Positions 36,184 to 43,986 are shown, numbered from the stretch's first letter. The stretch is 64,000 bases of DNA from Croceicoccus sp. YJ47 (GCF_016745095.1 NZ_CP067087.1:2902501-2966500); one strand, 5' to 3'. Notes: a model not told the origin generated them from the letters alone. A program made the numbers and translations.

Positions 36184-36726
36184 ATGACGATCGATGCGAT
36201 GATCGAGGCCACCATCGGCAACGAAGGCGGCTATTCCAACCACCCGGCCGACACCGGCGGCGAAACGATGTGGGGCATCACCGAGCGCGTCGCCCGCCGC
36301 AACGGCTATGCCGGGCCGATGGCGAAACTGCCCCGTTCCGAAGCCGTGCGGATCTACCGCGAGGAATATGCGGTACGCCCCGGCTTTGCCGCGGTGGCGA
36401 ATATCGCGCCCCGCGTCGGCGCGGAGCTGTTCGACACCGGCGTGAACATGGGCCCGGCGTTTCCCTCGCTCTGGCTGCAGGAATTGCTGAACGCGCTGAA
36501 CGATGGCGGGCGGCATTATGCCGACATTGCCGAGGATGGCGCCATCGGACCCCGCACGCTGGCGGCGCTGCGGGCCTATCTCGGCCGCCGGGGGGACGAG
36601 GGCGAAGCCGTGATGCTGAAGGCGCTCAATTGCCTGCAGGGGGCGCGCTATGTCGCCCTGGCGCGCGGGCGAGCGGCGAACGAGGCGTTTCTCTATGGCT
36701 GGCTGCGCTCGCGGGTGGCGCTGTGA
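36184..36726 (+). CDS. GH108-family endolysin (N-acetylmuramidase)
   Basis: 180 residues from ATG 36184. The glycoside hydrolase 108 catalytic motif G-N-E-G-G-Y-S-N-H-P-A-D-x-G-G-x-T lies at about residues 11-27 with the catalytic Glu. The small C-terminal predicted peptidoglycan-binding domain follows (D-G-A-I-G-P-R-T-L-A-A-L). It cuts the glycan backbone to lyse the host. It has no signal peptide, so it depends on a holin. Overlaps the spanin gene by four bases. Confidence 0.92.
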   Translation: MTIDAMIEATIGNEGGYSNHPADTGGETMWGITERVARRNGYAGPMAKLPRSEAVRIYREEYAVRPGFAAVANIAPRVGAELFDTGVNMGPAFPSLWLQELLNALNDGGRHYADIAEDGAIGPRTLAALRAYLGRRGDEGEAVMLKALNCLQGARYVALARGRAANEAFLYGWLRSRVAL

Positions 36727-37262
36727 ACGTGCTGGCGCCGGTCTGGGCCAAAGTGCTGGGGGCAGGGGCACTGGCTCTGGCCGCCGCGCTGGCGTGGGCC
36801 ATGCTGGTGACGATCCCGTCGCTGCAGGCGCGCCTCGATGCAGAGACGAAGGCGCATCGCGACACGAAGCGTGATTACACTGCCGCACGGAACGCTGCGG
36901 CCGCGCAGGCCGAGCGGCAGGCGCGCGCTGCCGAGACCCGGTTCAACCGATTGAGAAAGGAATCCGATGATCGACTGGACGAGGCGAGCGTGCAGGCGAT
37001 GGCCCGCGCTGATGCTTATATCGCTCGCAGCCGCGTGCGGTGCGAAGGTGGAGCCGCTGCCGGTGGCGCCTACCGAACCGATCTGCCCCGCACCGCCGAG
37101 CCCGCCACGCGCGCTGATCGACCCGATCGATCTACCGAGTTGGTGGGAGCCGGGCTGATCGGCCCGGACCTGGTGGTGGTGCCGGCAGAGGATGTGCGGA
37201 TCTGCACGGCAAATACGGCGCGGCTGATTGAGGCGCGGGAGTGGGCGGCGGGGGTGGAGTGA
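36723..37262 (+). CDS. Rz-like inner-membrane spanin (i-spanin)
   Basis: 179 residues from a GTG at 36723. One N-terminal membrane helix (about 8-28), then a long Ala/Arg/Glu coiled coil (about 35-85) and a looser C-terminus: the topology of lambda Rz. Another frame inside it encodes an outer-membrane lipoprotein of Rz1 type. The pair would bridge the envelope and fuse the membranes in the last step of lysis. Confidence 0.78.
   Translation: MNVLAPVWAKVLGAGALALAAALAWAMLVTIPSLQARLDAETKAHRDTKRDYTAARNAAAAQAERQARAAETRFNRLRKESDDRLDEASVQAMARADAYIARSRVRCEGGAAAGGAYRTDLPRTAEPATRADRPDRSTELVGAGLIGPDLVVVPAEDVRICTANTARLIEAREWAAGVE
36967..37158 (+). CDS. Rz1-like outer-membrane lipoprotein (o-spanin), nested in Rz
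   Basis: 63 residues in the +1 frame wholly inside the i-spanin gene. It has a basic N-terminus, a hydrophobic core ending I-S-L-A-A-A-C (lipobox Cys at about residue 24), and a proline-rich mature chain (P-I-C-P-A-P-P-S-P-P-R). Embedded, proline-rich lipoproteins of this size are the defining trait of Rz1. ATG 36967 is in the context aggaatccg. Confidence 0.75.
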   Translation: MIDWTRRACRRWPALMLISLAAACGAKVEPLPVAPTEPICPAPPSPPRALIDPIDLPSWWEPG

Positions 37263-37339
37263 GGGCAGCGGCTTTGCGCCCCAAATTCGGTCATTCGGCT
37301 TGTTGGTTCGCTGCCCCAAAAGCTGACACTTTCACGATC

Positions 37340-37555
37340 CTAACGCCATAAGAAAACTCCAGCTGACTGCGTAAGAAATCCATGCGGAAGGTTGCGCTTA
37401 AGCACCCCTCGCTCCATGACTGCCGCCGTTCCTTCTCGAACTACGCCATGCGTGAGTGCCGAATTGGCAAGTTCGAGACCGACTTGCTCAGGCGAAGCAA
37501 GCGACTGAAGATCGTGGCACTCGGACGCTTGTCGGAAAGGACGTAAGCCTATCAA
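37340..37555 (-). CDS. Possible small downstream gene of the cargo cassette
   Basis: A 71-residue frame from a TTG at 37555, starting just after the stop of the IS-split gene and on the same strand. The residues (I-G-L-R-P-F-R-Q-A and S-P-E-Q-V-G-L-E-L-A) look protein-like rather than random and aggggc lies 15 bases upstream. The same frame extends further upstream but that part overlaps the split gene. Convergent with the spanin genes. Low confidence. Confidence 0.3.
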   Translation of the reverse strand: MIGLRPFRQASECHDLQSLASPEQVGLELANSALTHGVVREGTAAVMERGVLKRNLPHGFLTQSAGVFLWR

Positions 37556-37569
37556 AAGTGGGCTTGCCC

Positions 37570-37720
37570 CTAAATGACGCCGTGCGCTTTCCCCGCTAGC
37601 AGTAGCGGCGTGGCGAAGCTGCTGCCAAGTTGATAGACCTTCCAAACCGATTCCGCTGTGTCGCCCCAACTCTTAGCCTCATCGGCCTTTTTCTTGAACT
37701 TCGTTAAAATTCCCCAAAGG
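37570..37720 (-). pseudogene. 3' fragment of the IS-split helical protein gene
   Basis: About 48 residues ending in a hydrophobic segment (G-S-S-F-A-T-P-L-L-L-A-G-K-A-H-G-V-I then TAG at 37570-37572), read on the minus strand directly from the left IS end. It continues the frame of the gene at 39371-40005 once the insertion and a 4-base duplication are removed (the excess length, 1650, is a multiple of three). So the IS inserted near codon 212 of a gene of about 260 codons. Confidence 0.7.
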
Positions 37721-39366
37721 CCTTTAACCCGGTTTATTCATGAGGCCGCAGCAGCGAAGTGGATGGGCCTTGATCTGACGTTGGCGGCGTAGTCCGGGCG
37801 AGCGTCTTCGACGGCATTTTTCACCGCGTCAGGATCAATGGGCTTTTCGAGGTTGATGGAATGGAGCTCGGAGTTCGGCGGCACAGCCGCACCGCCTAAG
37901 TAGGTGCAGGCCTGAGATTGGTGGCGATGGCTTTCAAAACGGAGGCATCGGGACAGGCTGACGCGAAGGCGACACGGATGCGAGTGGCGCTCTCAATGAC
38001 GCGGGCAGCGACCTTGAGCAGCCTGAGGCGCAACGTTGCGAACTCGGCGGTCGCGAGCGAGGCTGCCTTGGGGATTTCCTGCTGAATGCGCCACAGGAGC
38101 CAGTATGCGGCGGTGTGCAGGATGAGGCGCATCTGATTGGCGTTGGGAGAGCGGCACGAGGTGCGATCGCTGGCCAGCTGGGTCTTGTGCAGCTTGATCA
38201 GGTTTTCGGCCTGACCGCGCGCGCAGTAGAGCGTATCATAGATGTGCTCGAGCCTTCGGTCAGCGAAGTGACGACATAGCGGATGTCCATGCCCATCGTA
38301 CTGGCCTCGATCCGGGCGACGACGCGGCGCTGGCACTTCCAGCTTTTGGCCCCGTAGCGGGTCTCGGCATAGGTGCGCAGGACCGGGTACTGGCGCTGAG
38401 CGCGTTTGACCGCACAGGCATCGGCGGCAACGACGATTTCGGGATCGGCGCGTAGCACGGCGTTGGTCGGCAGGCCGAACACGTAGTCGACGCCGCAACC
38501 CTCGCAGACGGCCATGACCTCGGGCCGCCCATAGTGCCCGTCGCCGCGGATGGTGATGTGCGTTTCGGGCCATTGCCGGATGTGGCGCACGAGGCGCCGG
38601 ATGTGACCGGCAGCTTCAACACCAGACGGTGTCTTGCCGGTGCGCAGCAGCATCGCCACCGGTACCAGTGGCGGTGTCGTAGACATGGATCGGCAGGAAG
38701 CAACGCTCGCCATGATGACCATTCCAGAACGACAACTGCTGATAGCCATGGACGACATCGCAGGTATCATCGATATCCAGCGTCACCGCCGCCGGCAGGG
38801 CCGGATAGCTGGCGCAGTAGATGTCGATCATCGCGGCCAGCATCTTCGCCAACTCGCGCGTGATCGGTGCATTCTCCCACCGGCTCATCGTCGGTTGGCT
38901 GGCCAGCCCCGCGCCCGATCCCGGCAGCTTGCCCAGGGCCAGGCGGAAGCCCGGATCGTCGCGCAGGGCATCGAGATCGTCGGCATCCTCATAGCCGCAG
39001 GCGATCGCGAACACGCGGGCACGCAGGATGTCGTCGAGGCGATGGATCACCCGCGCAGGATCGCGCGGATCGGCAATGCAAGTCGCAAGCCGCTGGCAGA
39101 TACCCATCGCGCGCTCGGCCTGCGACAGCAACAGAACGCCGCCGTCCGAAGTGAGCCGACCACCGTCGAACGCGGCTGTGACTTTCTTGCGGTCGACCGC
39201 TGGGAATCGGAAGGGGCTTGCGATATCGTCGTTCATGGCGGGTGTGGCCTGTGGCATTTTCTGCCCTGCAGCAGGGCCGGTGTAGACACCCAGTTCCTAA
39301 TTCAGATCAGAGGCTTATGCCACTCCCGCCAACCCTTCGTAGCCAACCCCGTGAATAAGACGGGTT
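37721..39366. mobile_element. IS1380-family insertion sequence, decayed
   Basis: About 1.65 kb, the family's usual length. Imperfect inverted repeats lie at its ends: aacccggtttattcatg at 37726-37742 and, inverted, aacccgtcttattcacg at 39350-39366. aagg occurs at 37717-37720 and 39367-39370 and may be the target duplication, although the repeats are then not flush with the left end by five bases. The transposase has two frameshifts, so the copy is dead unless it moves in trans. Confidence 0.8.
37896..39257 (-). pseudogene. IS1380-family transposase with two frameshifts
   Basis: Starts at ATG 39257 with the IS1380 N-terminus (T-A-A-F-D-G-G-R-L-T-S-D-G-G) and the D-D-E region D-I-D-D-T-C-D. 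The frame breaks after H-V-Y-D-T-A-T-G at about 38675 and resumes as P-V-A-M-L-L-R-T-G-K-T-P-S-G. It then breaks again after V-T-S-L-T-E-G-S at about 38245 and resumes as H-I-Y-D-T-L-Y-C-A-R-G-Q-A-E-N to the end. All catalytic segments are present but in three frames. Confidence 0.88.
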
Positions 39367-39370
39367 AAGG

Positions 39371-40005
39371 ACCGCCGAAGAGTCCACGTTTCCGGTATCA
39401 GAGAACTGAAACTTGGAAGCCTCGTACACGATCATCACCTCGCGGAAGGCGACCAGCGCGTAACCCGAGCCCATCCAACCGATCTTCTCTAGCTGGAAGC
39501 GGAAGGCCAAAAGCCCATCCGTGATGGCTTGGCGAACGAACGCCGGGCCTTGGTCGCTGGTTTTTAACTCCTCGAGATACGCATCGATAAGCTCAAGGAA
39601 CTCGGCGACTTCCTGCTCGGTGAGCTTGGGATAGCGGACCTCTGCCCGAACGATGGGCGATAGGTACTGAAGAGGTCGCCTATGGTCCTTCATTAGGATC
39701 ATACCGCCTCTTACATCATTCCAAGCGACCCGCAACGCCGCGCCTGTGCAACCATCCTTGAAACGGGACAGGTCTTCCAGCGCGCTGGCCTTGTGGTCAT
39801 CATCCATGGTATTCGACTGCTTCACGACTTTGGCGACGAGGTCGGCTCGCTCTAAGATGCACGCGATGATCTTAACGAAGTCTGTGGACCAGACTTTGAC
39901 CCCAAACGAGTTCGCAAGAAATGCCTCGCCCGCTACGTTGTCGCTGTGGGTCAGGCGCTCTGCAATCTCCGCCAGTTCACGCGCGGGATCAGTTACCGTT
40001 GTCAC
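39371..40005 (-). pseudogene. Helical protein, third gene of the cargo cassette, 3' end displaced by IS1380
   Basis: About 211 original residues from a GTG at 40005, whose first base is the last base of the upstream stop (TAGTG), so translation is coupled. An in-frame start at 40047 lies inside the upstream gene. The chain is alpha-helical by composition, with regular L/E/A/K heptads (E-L-A-E-I-A-E-R-L and E-F-L-E-L-I-D-A-Y-L-E-E-L) and no signal peptide or known domain. Reading continues into the IS to a stop at 39307, giving a chimeric end of about 20 residues. Confidence 0.75.
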
Positions 40006-40646
40006 TATCGGACCTTTCTTATCGAATGCACCGCCAGAACGTTGCACACAAAACGCACGCCGCTCCAGCGGGCACTTAGGGCTGTCAGAAAGTACTGTAT
40101 CAGGAACAGCGCTCCCGCGAGCAACACTGCGCCTCCAGCAATGCCCACGAAATGGAGCGCCACAGGAACTAGAACAATCAGGGGCAGCGAGAGCGCGGCC
40201 ATATCGCGATACAGCAGGAAGTTGCGGTGTGCGTCACGAACGTTCGGCTCGGTCGGCACCTGCTTATAGAGCTTGTACCACTTGGCGTTCTGCTCTGCGG
40301 GTTCCGAAGGGAAGGGGCCTACGTTCTTCTTCAGCGCAGTCATATCTATGCGCTGGTCACGAGGCGCATACCTTGTGAATGCTCGACAACCCGGTAGCGC
40401 GTCTTGCACCTTCCAGAACACGATGCTGGACTTCACTTCATGCGGCAGGACATTCACTAGCAGCAGCACGACGACCGGCAAAACGGCTGTGCTAAGCACC
40501 CTCCCGACGCCTAGCTCGGTAAGGGTCACGCCGCGTGCGAGTTCCGGTGCCACAAACAGGAAGGTCGCCAGAACGTCAGCACCTGCGAGTAGGACTAACC
40601 ACTTCATGTTCTGTCTCTTGAGTGATGCGCCCAACGTTTCGCTCAT
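40005..40646 (-). CDS. Four-helix membrane protein, second gene of the cargo cassette
   Basis: 213 residues from ATG 40646, which overlaps the stop of the MBL gene (ATGA). Helices are at about 14-34 and 45-68, then a soluble loop of about 75 residues with many Lys/Pro/Tyr, and helices at about 145-163 and 168-190. The layout (two hairpins flanking a cytoplasmic domain) resembles membrane effectors or transducers, but no family is recognised. Confidence 0.8.
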   Translation of the reverse strand: MSETLGASLKRQNMKWLVLLAGADVLATFLFVAPELARGVTLTELGVGRVLSTAVLPVVVLLLVNVLPHEVKSSIVFWKVQDALPGCRAFTRYAPRDQRIDMTALKKNVGPFPSEPAEQNAKWYKLYKQVPTEPNVRDAHRNFLLYRDMAALSLPLIVLVPVALHFVGIAGGAVLLAGALFLIQYFLTALSARWSGVRFVCNVLAVHSIRKVR

Positions 40647-41509
40647 CCGGCACACTCCGTATCGATGAAGTAGTGTCCATCGTGGACGGTGAACTGAATG
40701 TGGCCGTCGCGGCGGGTTGTCAGGACGTGCCGGTCTTTCATCGTCGAACGGACGCGCACACCGCCTTCGCGAACGACGCGGCGATAGTCCGGCACCATAC
40801 CCCGCTGCGTCTCGTGCTTGATCGGCTTATCCGAGATGACCACGGCATCCGGCGTAAAGTAGTTGAACGCCTCTTCGCAATAGCCGTTCTCCCGACCGTG
40901 GTGCGAAGCTACCAGAACGTTCGTGCCAACCAGTTCGGCGCGGAAATCTGGCCGCTGCAACAAGGCGAGCCAACCAGCCTTCTCTAGGTCGCCGGGGAAC
41001 AGGATCTTGAACCCACTGAACTTGATGAAGACGACCAGGCTGAGGTCGTTCGTCTTAGTGAAGGCGGGGTAGTTGTTCCAAAAGAGAGAAGCTTCGATTC
41101 CGCCCATGTGGGCATCAAACGGGTACTCAGTCGGCGTGTTGTACGTTTCGCAAGCATCCACGTACCAGTGCGCATCTCTGGTGAGCGGGCCAGAGATCAG
41201 TTTCAAGTCATGCATCTGCAAGCCCGAGTAGGAGGGATTTCGGACCAGCGTTTGCACATGAACGCCGTCATCCTGTAACCCGCGAAGGTCGGACATGTGG
41301 TCTTGGTCGGCGTTGGTGATAAACAGGTAGTCCAGCACGTCCCGGCCTAGGCCGTGTCGAATGTAGCTGCTGGGGCGGAAGTCTGAACCTGACCCCGAAT
41401 CAATCATCGCTAACCGGCCCCCGAGCAAGCCGGTCACGTGCTGCACCATGGCGCAAGCGCCGTGCTGAACATCCCAGATGCGCAGCCGCATCTCCCCCCG
41501 TAACGTCAT
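40643..41509 (-). CDS. MBL-fold (ComEC-like) metallohydrolase, first gene of the cargo cassette
   Basis: 288 residues from ATG 41509; an earlier start runs into a tandem duplication. It shows the metallo-beta-lactamase order: strand I-D-S-G-S-G, metal motif T-N-A-D-Q-D-H-M-S-D-L (the first His of H-x-H-x-D-H is replaced by Asn, the second by Asp), F-P-G-D-L, and S-H-H-G-R-E-N-G-Y. The last two are typical of ComEC-type hydrolases, and the altered first motif marks a distinct subfamily. It is soluble, with no signal peptide. Likely a phosphodiesterase or nuclease. Confidence 0.85.
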   Translation of the reverse strand: MTLRGEMRLRIWDVQHGACAMVQHVTGLLGGRLAMIDSGSGSDFRPSSYIRHGLGRDVLDYLFITNADQDHMSDLRGLQDDGVHVQTLVRNPSYSGLQMHDLKLISGPLTRDAHWYVDACETYNTPTEYPFDAHMGGIEASLFWNNYPAFTKTNDLSLVVFIKFSGFKILFPGDLEKAGWLALLQRPDFRAELVGTNVLVASHHGRENGYCEEAFNYFTPDAVVISDKPIKHETQRGMVPDYRRVVREGGVRVRSTMKDRHVLTTRRDGHIQFTVHDGHYFIDTECAG

Positions 41510-41511
41510 GC

Positions 41512-41561
41512 CGTTTCCTAACACAGACAAGCCTGTCGTTTCCTAACACAGACAAGCCTGT
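41512..41561. repeat. Perfect 25-bp tandem duplication upstream of the MBL gene
   Basis: Unit cgtttcctaacacagac followed by aagcctgt, present twice end to end (41512-41536 and 41537-41561). Each unit contains the partial palindrome gacaagcctgtc (gaca...tgtc). It lies immediately before the MBL start, where an operator or promoter element would be. Confidence 0.9.
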
Positions 41562-41707
41562 CGTTCAGATAAGAACGCAACGTGAACATTCAAGTATTTG
41601 TGGATGACCACGACTGGCGCAACTTACGACAGCCTTATGAGCGAGGCGTAAGCACCCGCAACGAACGTCTAGACCGGCCCGCAAGGTGTTGTTTCGTGGG
41701 TGAAAAG

Positions 41708-41763
41708 TGGTGGACGCACTCGGGTTCGAACCTAGAATCCGCTGATGAAGAGTCAGCTGCTCG
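41708..41763 (-). repeat. 3' fragment of a tRNA-Lys(CTT)-like gene
   Basis: On the minus strand: D-arm end gagc, anticodon arm gctga-ctcttca-tcagc, T arm ctagg-ttcgaac-ccgag (one mismatch), acceptor end tgcgtcc and acca. The 5' acceptor and D stem are missing. Position 37 of the anticodon loop is C, which is unusual. It has the form of an attachment-site remnant left by another tRNA-targeted element. Confidence 0.7.
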
Positions 41764-41816
41764 ATGGCAGCTTTTGCCGATCTGTCATCAAATGAGGACG
41801 GTCAACTGTCGGCCCA

Positions 41817-42002
41817 CTAATCGCCATTGCATATGTCGCAGAGCGCAACCTCGTCAGTAATCACGCCGTCATTGATCCCGAATGGATTTTGGCAGTGAAT
41901 ACAGATCGCAACTGGCTTCGAACGATAAAGGCGTTCCCGCCGATGCTCTCGCGCGCGTTTCTCCTCATGCCAGCGGCGTTTTTCTTCATCGGTGAACGGC
42001 AT
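41817..42002 (-). CDS. Small zinc-ribbon protein
   Basis: 61 residues: a highly basic helical N-terminal half (E-E-K-R-R-W-H-E-E-K-R) and a treble-clef-like C-terminus with C-I-H-C and C-D-I-C pairs, 16 residues apart. Four Cys suggest Zn binding and possible nucleic-acid contact. Proteins like this are frequent in phage and island cargo; no function is known. Confidence 0.65.
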   Translation of the reverse strand: MPFTDEEKRRWHEEKRAREHRRERLYRSKPVAICIHCQNPFGINDGVITDEVALCDICNGD

Positions 42003-42133
42003 GGTCCATTCCTATCCATTACCGCGTGAAACTAAGCAAGAGGGCATTATCGTCGGCTTTGCTCGTCGCACCGCTAGATAAGGGCTGGCAGAATTGGTCG
42101 ATCCAAATATCACGATCTCTGGCAAGCACTGCG

Positions 42134-42724
42134 TCATACCCATCTCTGCTCGGTGCGTTCGATCAAGAAACTTTGATTCGAAAGTCCGAAAATATCGTTT
42201 TGGTCCGGTGCAGATTCTAACCAATTTGCTCGCTTATCCGCTGCGATAACAACCGGCATCCGATCATGAATGGGTGCGACTTGCGGCGAAGCGTCTGTCA
42301 TGATCATCGAATAGACCGGCCCCCATTCCGCGCTGTCGCGCCAGATGCCAGCGCAAGTGAAGATTGGCTGATCACGCATGTTGAACCAGGTGCGGGTCTT
42401 CGCGTTCTTCGGACCTTCCGCTTCGGTGAAGGTGGTGAGGGGGATCAGGCAGCGACGCTCGCGAAAACTGGCACGCCAGAACGGGCTGTCCAGCTTATCG
42501 GCGCGCGTGTTGTTCACTGGTTTGGGTTTCAGCAGCTGTCCCGACTTTCCCTTTCGGACGAGCGGGAATCCCCAAGTCATCGTTCGCAATCCGCTGCCAT
42601 CGAAGACAAGGCCGGGATAGCCCGGAAAGATCTCGGTCGAAAGGTTATTGCCTGCCGCTGCGTCGGTGCCGAACATTTGCGCGACCTCGCCGGCGGCGGC
42701 GCTCATGCGATAGAGATTACACAT
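42134..42724 (-). CDS. SRAP-domain DNA-protein crosslink protein (YedK/HMCES family)
   Basis: 196 residues. The catalytic Cys is residue 2 (M-C-N-L-Y), with N-N-T-R-A-D for the conserved Asn, the Glu in F-T-E-A-E-G, and I-H-D-R-M-P for the His. YedK-type proteins form a thiazolidine crosslink with abasic sites in single-stranded DNA and protect them. Carriage on phage islands is common. Its ATG overlaps the HicB-like stop (ATGTGTAA), so the two are coupled. Confidence 0.9.
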   Translation of the reverse strand: MCNLYRMSAAAGEVAQMFGTDAAAGNNLSTEIFPGYPGLVFDGSGLRTMTWGFPLVRKGKSGQLLKPKPVNNTRADKLDSPFWRASFRERRCLIPLTTFTEAEGPKNAKTRTWFNMRDQPIFTCAGIWRDSAEWGPVYSMIMTDASPQVAPIHDRMPVVIAADKRANWLESAPDQNDIFGLSNQSFLIERTEQRWV

Positions 42725-43124
42725 GGCTGGGCGCGATCATCGCCGCGAAAGCTTCGGCTGCTTTCAAGCCCTGGATCAGGAAGACGTTGTCGTGCCGCTG
42801 CAGCTGATCGTTTGCGCGTGGGCTGAGGAAACGCTTCACCTCGATCGCCACGTCGTGCTCCGGTAAATGATCATTGAGCACGGGCTTTCTCTTTCGGGTG
42901 GTGAAAGGGACGAGCATGAGGAATGCACAGTCGACCAGCTGCGGGGCAACCTGTTCGCGAATGTCCTCAAGCGACCGCGGGTCGACTTCAGGCGCATCCT
43001 CAAACCAAAGCGCGAGCGCTTGGCGCGCATTTCCGGCAATATCGTCCAATTTATCTGCGCCAGAAAAACATCCCGGCACATCGGGGAAGGCCACGCCATA
43101 GGCGGTGTCGGGGTCTTTATGCAC
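42717..43124 (-). CDS. HicB-like antitoxin protein without a HicA partner
   Basis: 135 residues from a GTG at 43124. The HicB partial RNase-H-like fold is plain: D-T-A-Y-G-V-A-F-P-D-V-P-G-C-F-S, A-D-K-L-D-D-I, A-L-A-L-W-F-E-D. The region upstream reads D-H-F-Y-A-L-V in frame but without a start, so the N-terminus may have slipped out of frame. The usual C-terminal ribbon-helix-helix is not recognisable. No HicA gene lies beside it; the downstream gene is the SRAP protein. Confidence 0.75.
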   Translation of the reverse strand: MHKDPDTAYGVAFPDVPGCFSGADKLDDIAGNARQALALWFEDAPEVDPRSLEDIREQVAPQLVDCAFLMLVPFTTRKRKPVLNDHLPEHDVAIEVKRFLSPRANDQLQRHDNVFLIQGLKAAEAFAAMIAPSHV

Positions 43125-43176
43125 GAGGGCATAAAAATGGTCATCGCCCGTTCTCCAAATGTTCTAATGCCCCGCG

Positions 43177-43389
43177 ATGCGAATCAAGCTGGAAACCATC
43201 TCCGACTTTGCCCGGCGCGGCTACCGGATCCGCATATCCTGTCGCTGCGGGCATGTGGTGGTGCATGAACCCTTGGCGTTGCTGCGCGCGCTGCCTCGCA
43301 ACATGTCGCCCCGCATCGAGGCGATCGAGGATCGGCTGAAATGCAGCAACTGCGGCGCAAGGGGAGGGGCGATCAGTCCTGCGGAGTAG
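43177..43389 (+). CDS. Small zinc-ribbon protein
   Basis: 70 residues with C-R-C (near 22-24) and C-S-N-C (near 58-61) pairs and an intervening helix. A similar protein is a recurrent phage/island component in sphingomonads. It is the only plus-strand gene in the cargo half. Its 3' end overlaps the convergent small gene by 17 bases. Confidence 0.65.
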   Translation: MRIKLETISDFARRGYRIRISCRCGHVVVHEPLALLRALPRNMSPRIEAIEDRLKCSNCGARGGAISPAE

Positions 43390-43543
43390 GCTGGCCGACA
43401 TAGCCCATCTCGTGCAGTAGCTCGGCCATTTCCTGCAAGCGAATGTGCAGCCAAGTGGTGTCCGGACTGATCGGGCCGGTAGATATTTTCAGCTGTCCCG
43501 CCAAGTGGAAAATGCGCTTCTTCGTGGCTTCGTCGTATTTCAT
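43373..43543 (-). CDS. Small hypothetical protein
   Basis: 56 residues from ATG 43543: M-K-Y-D-E-A-T-K-K-R-I-F-H-L-A-G, then W-L-H-I-R-L-Q-E-M-A-E-L-L-H-E-M-G. Codon use and helical pattern look real. No domain. The 240 bases from here to the right repeat contain no gene I can support. Confidence 0.5.
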   Translation of the reverse strand: MKYDEATKKRIFHLAGQLKISTGPISPDTTWLHIRLQEMAELLHEMGYVGQPTPQD

Positions 43544-43784
43544 GTGTCGACCATAGCCAGCTCGTACTGGCCCGAATACCCGTCATATTCCCTGCGTCTG
43601 TCTGAGAGGTTGGGGAGACCGAGCGTACACCGATTTATCTTAAGACCTTGAGCTAGAGCCGGCCCGCGAGGGTGCGGTAAGTTTGCGGTAAAAGAGATCA
43701 AAATCTCCCCTTTGTTCTGTCTACGTTCTCAAATCCGTAAGTTTCGAAATGGCGGGAATCTCGGAAAAACGGACCACGGCATTT

Positions 43785-43835
43785 CAATGGCATTGTAGAG
43801 GTCAGGGGTTCGATCCCCCTCGGCTCCACCATTTT
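43785..43835 (+). repeat. attR: 51-bp direct repeat, right copy (tRNA-Ala 3' fragment)
   Basis: Identical to 31833-31883. It contains the anticodon arm to CCA of tRNA-Ala, with no 5' half, so it is not a functional tRNA. Confidence 0.95.
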
Positions 43836-43986
43836 TCTTATCCCTCCTTATATCTGCGAAATGCATGCGGCCTTCGGGCGCCGCGCGTCTGATGCGTTTT
43901 GCCTGCGCTTGTGCAATTTGCCCGGCTGCGTCTTGCGCCCGCGTGCGCGATCCCTATGCACGGCCAAAGCTTAAAGGGAGGCAGAA

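Noticed and set aside
37556-37669. N-terminal extension of the small 37340 frame
   Set aside because: Overlaps the recovered 3' end of the IS-split gene in another frame and looks random.
38634-39368. 244-residue plus-strand frame within the IS
   Set aside because: Antisense of the IS1380 transposase, which has clear family motifs across its three frames.
41512-41561. Possible CRISPR repeat
   Set aside because: Only two immediately adjacent copies and no spacers; it is a tandem duplication. No CRISPR array was seen anywhere in the window.
41582-41860. 92-residue plus-strand frame
   Set aside because: Crosses the tRNA-Lys-like fragment and a non-coding gap; no protein-like features.
43785-43835. 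Second tRNA-Ala gene
   Set aside because: Only the 3' 47 bases are present; there is no acceptor 5' strand or D arm.
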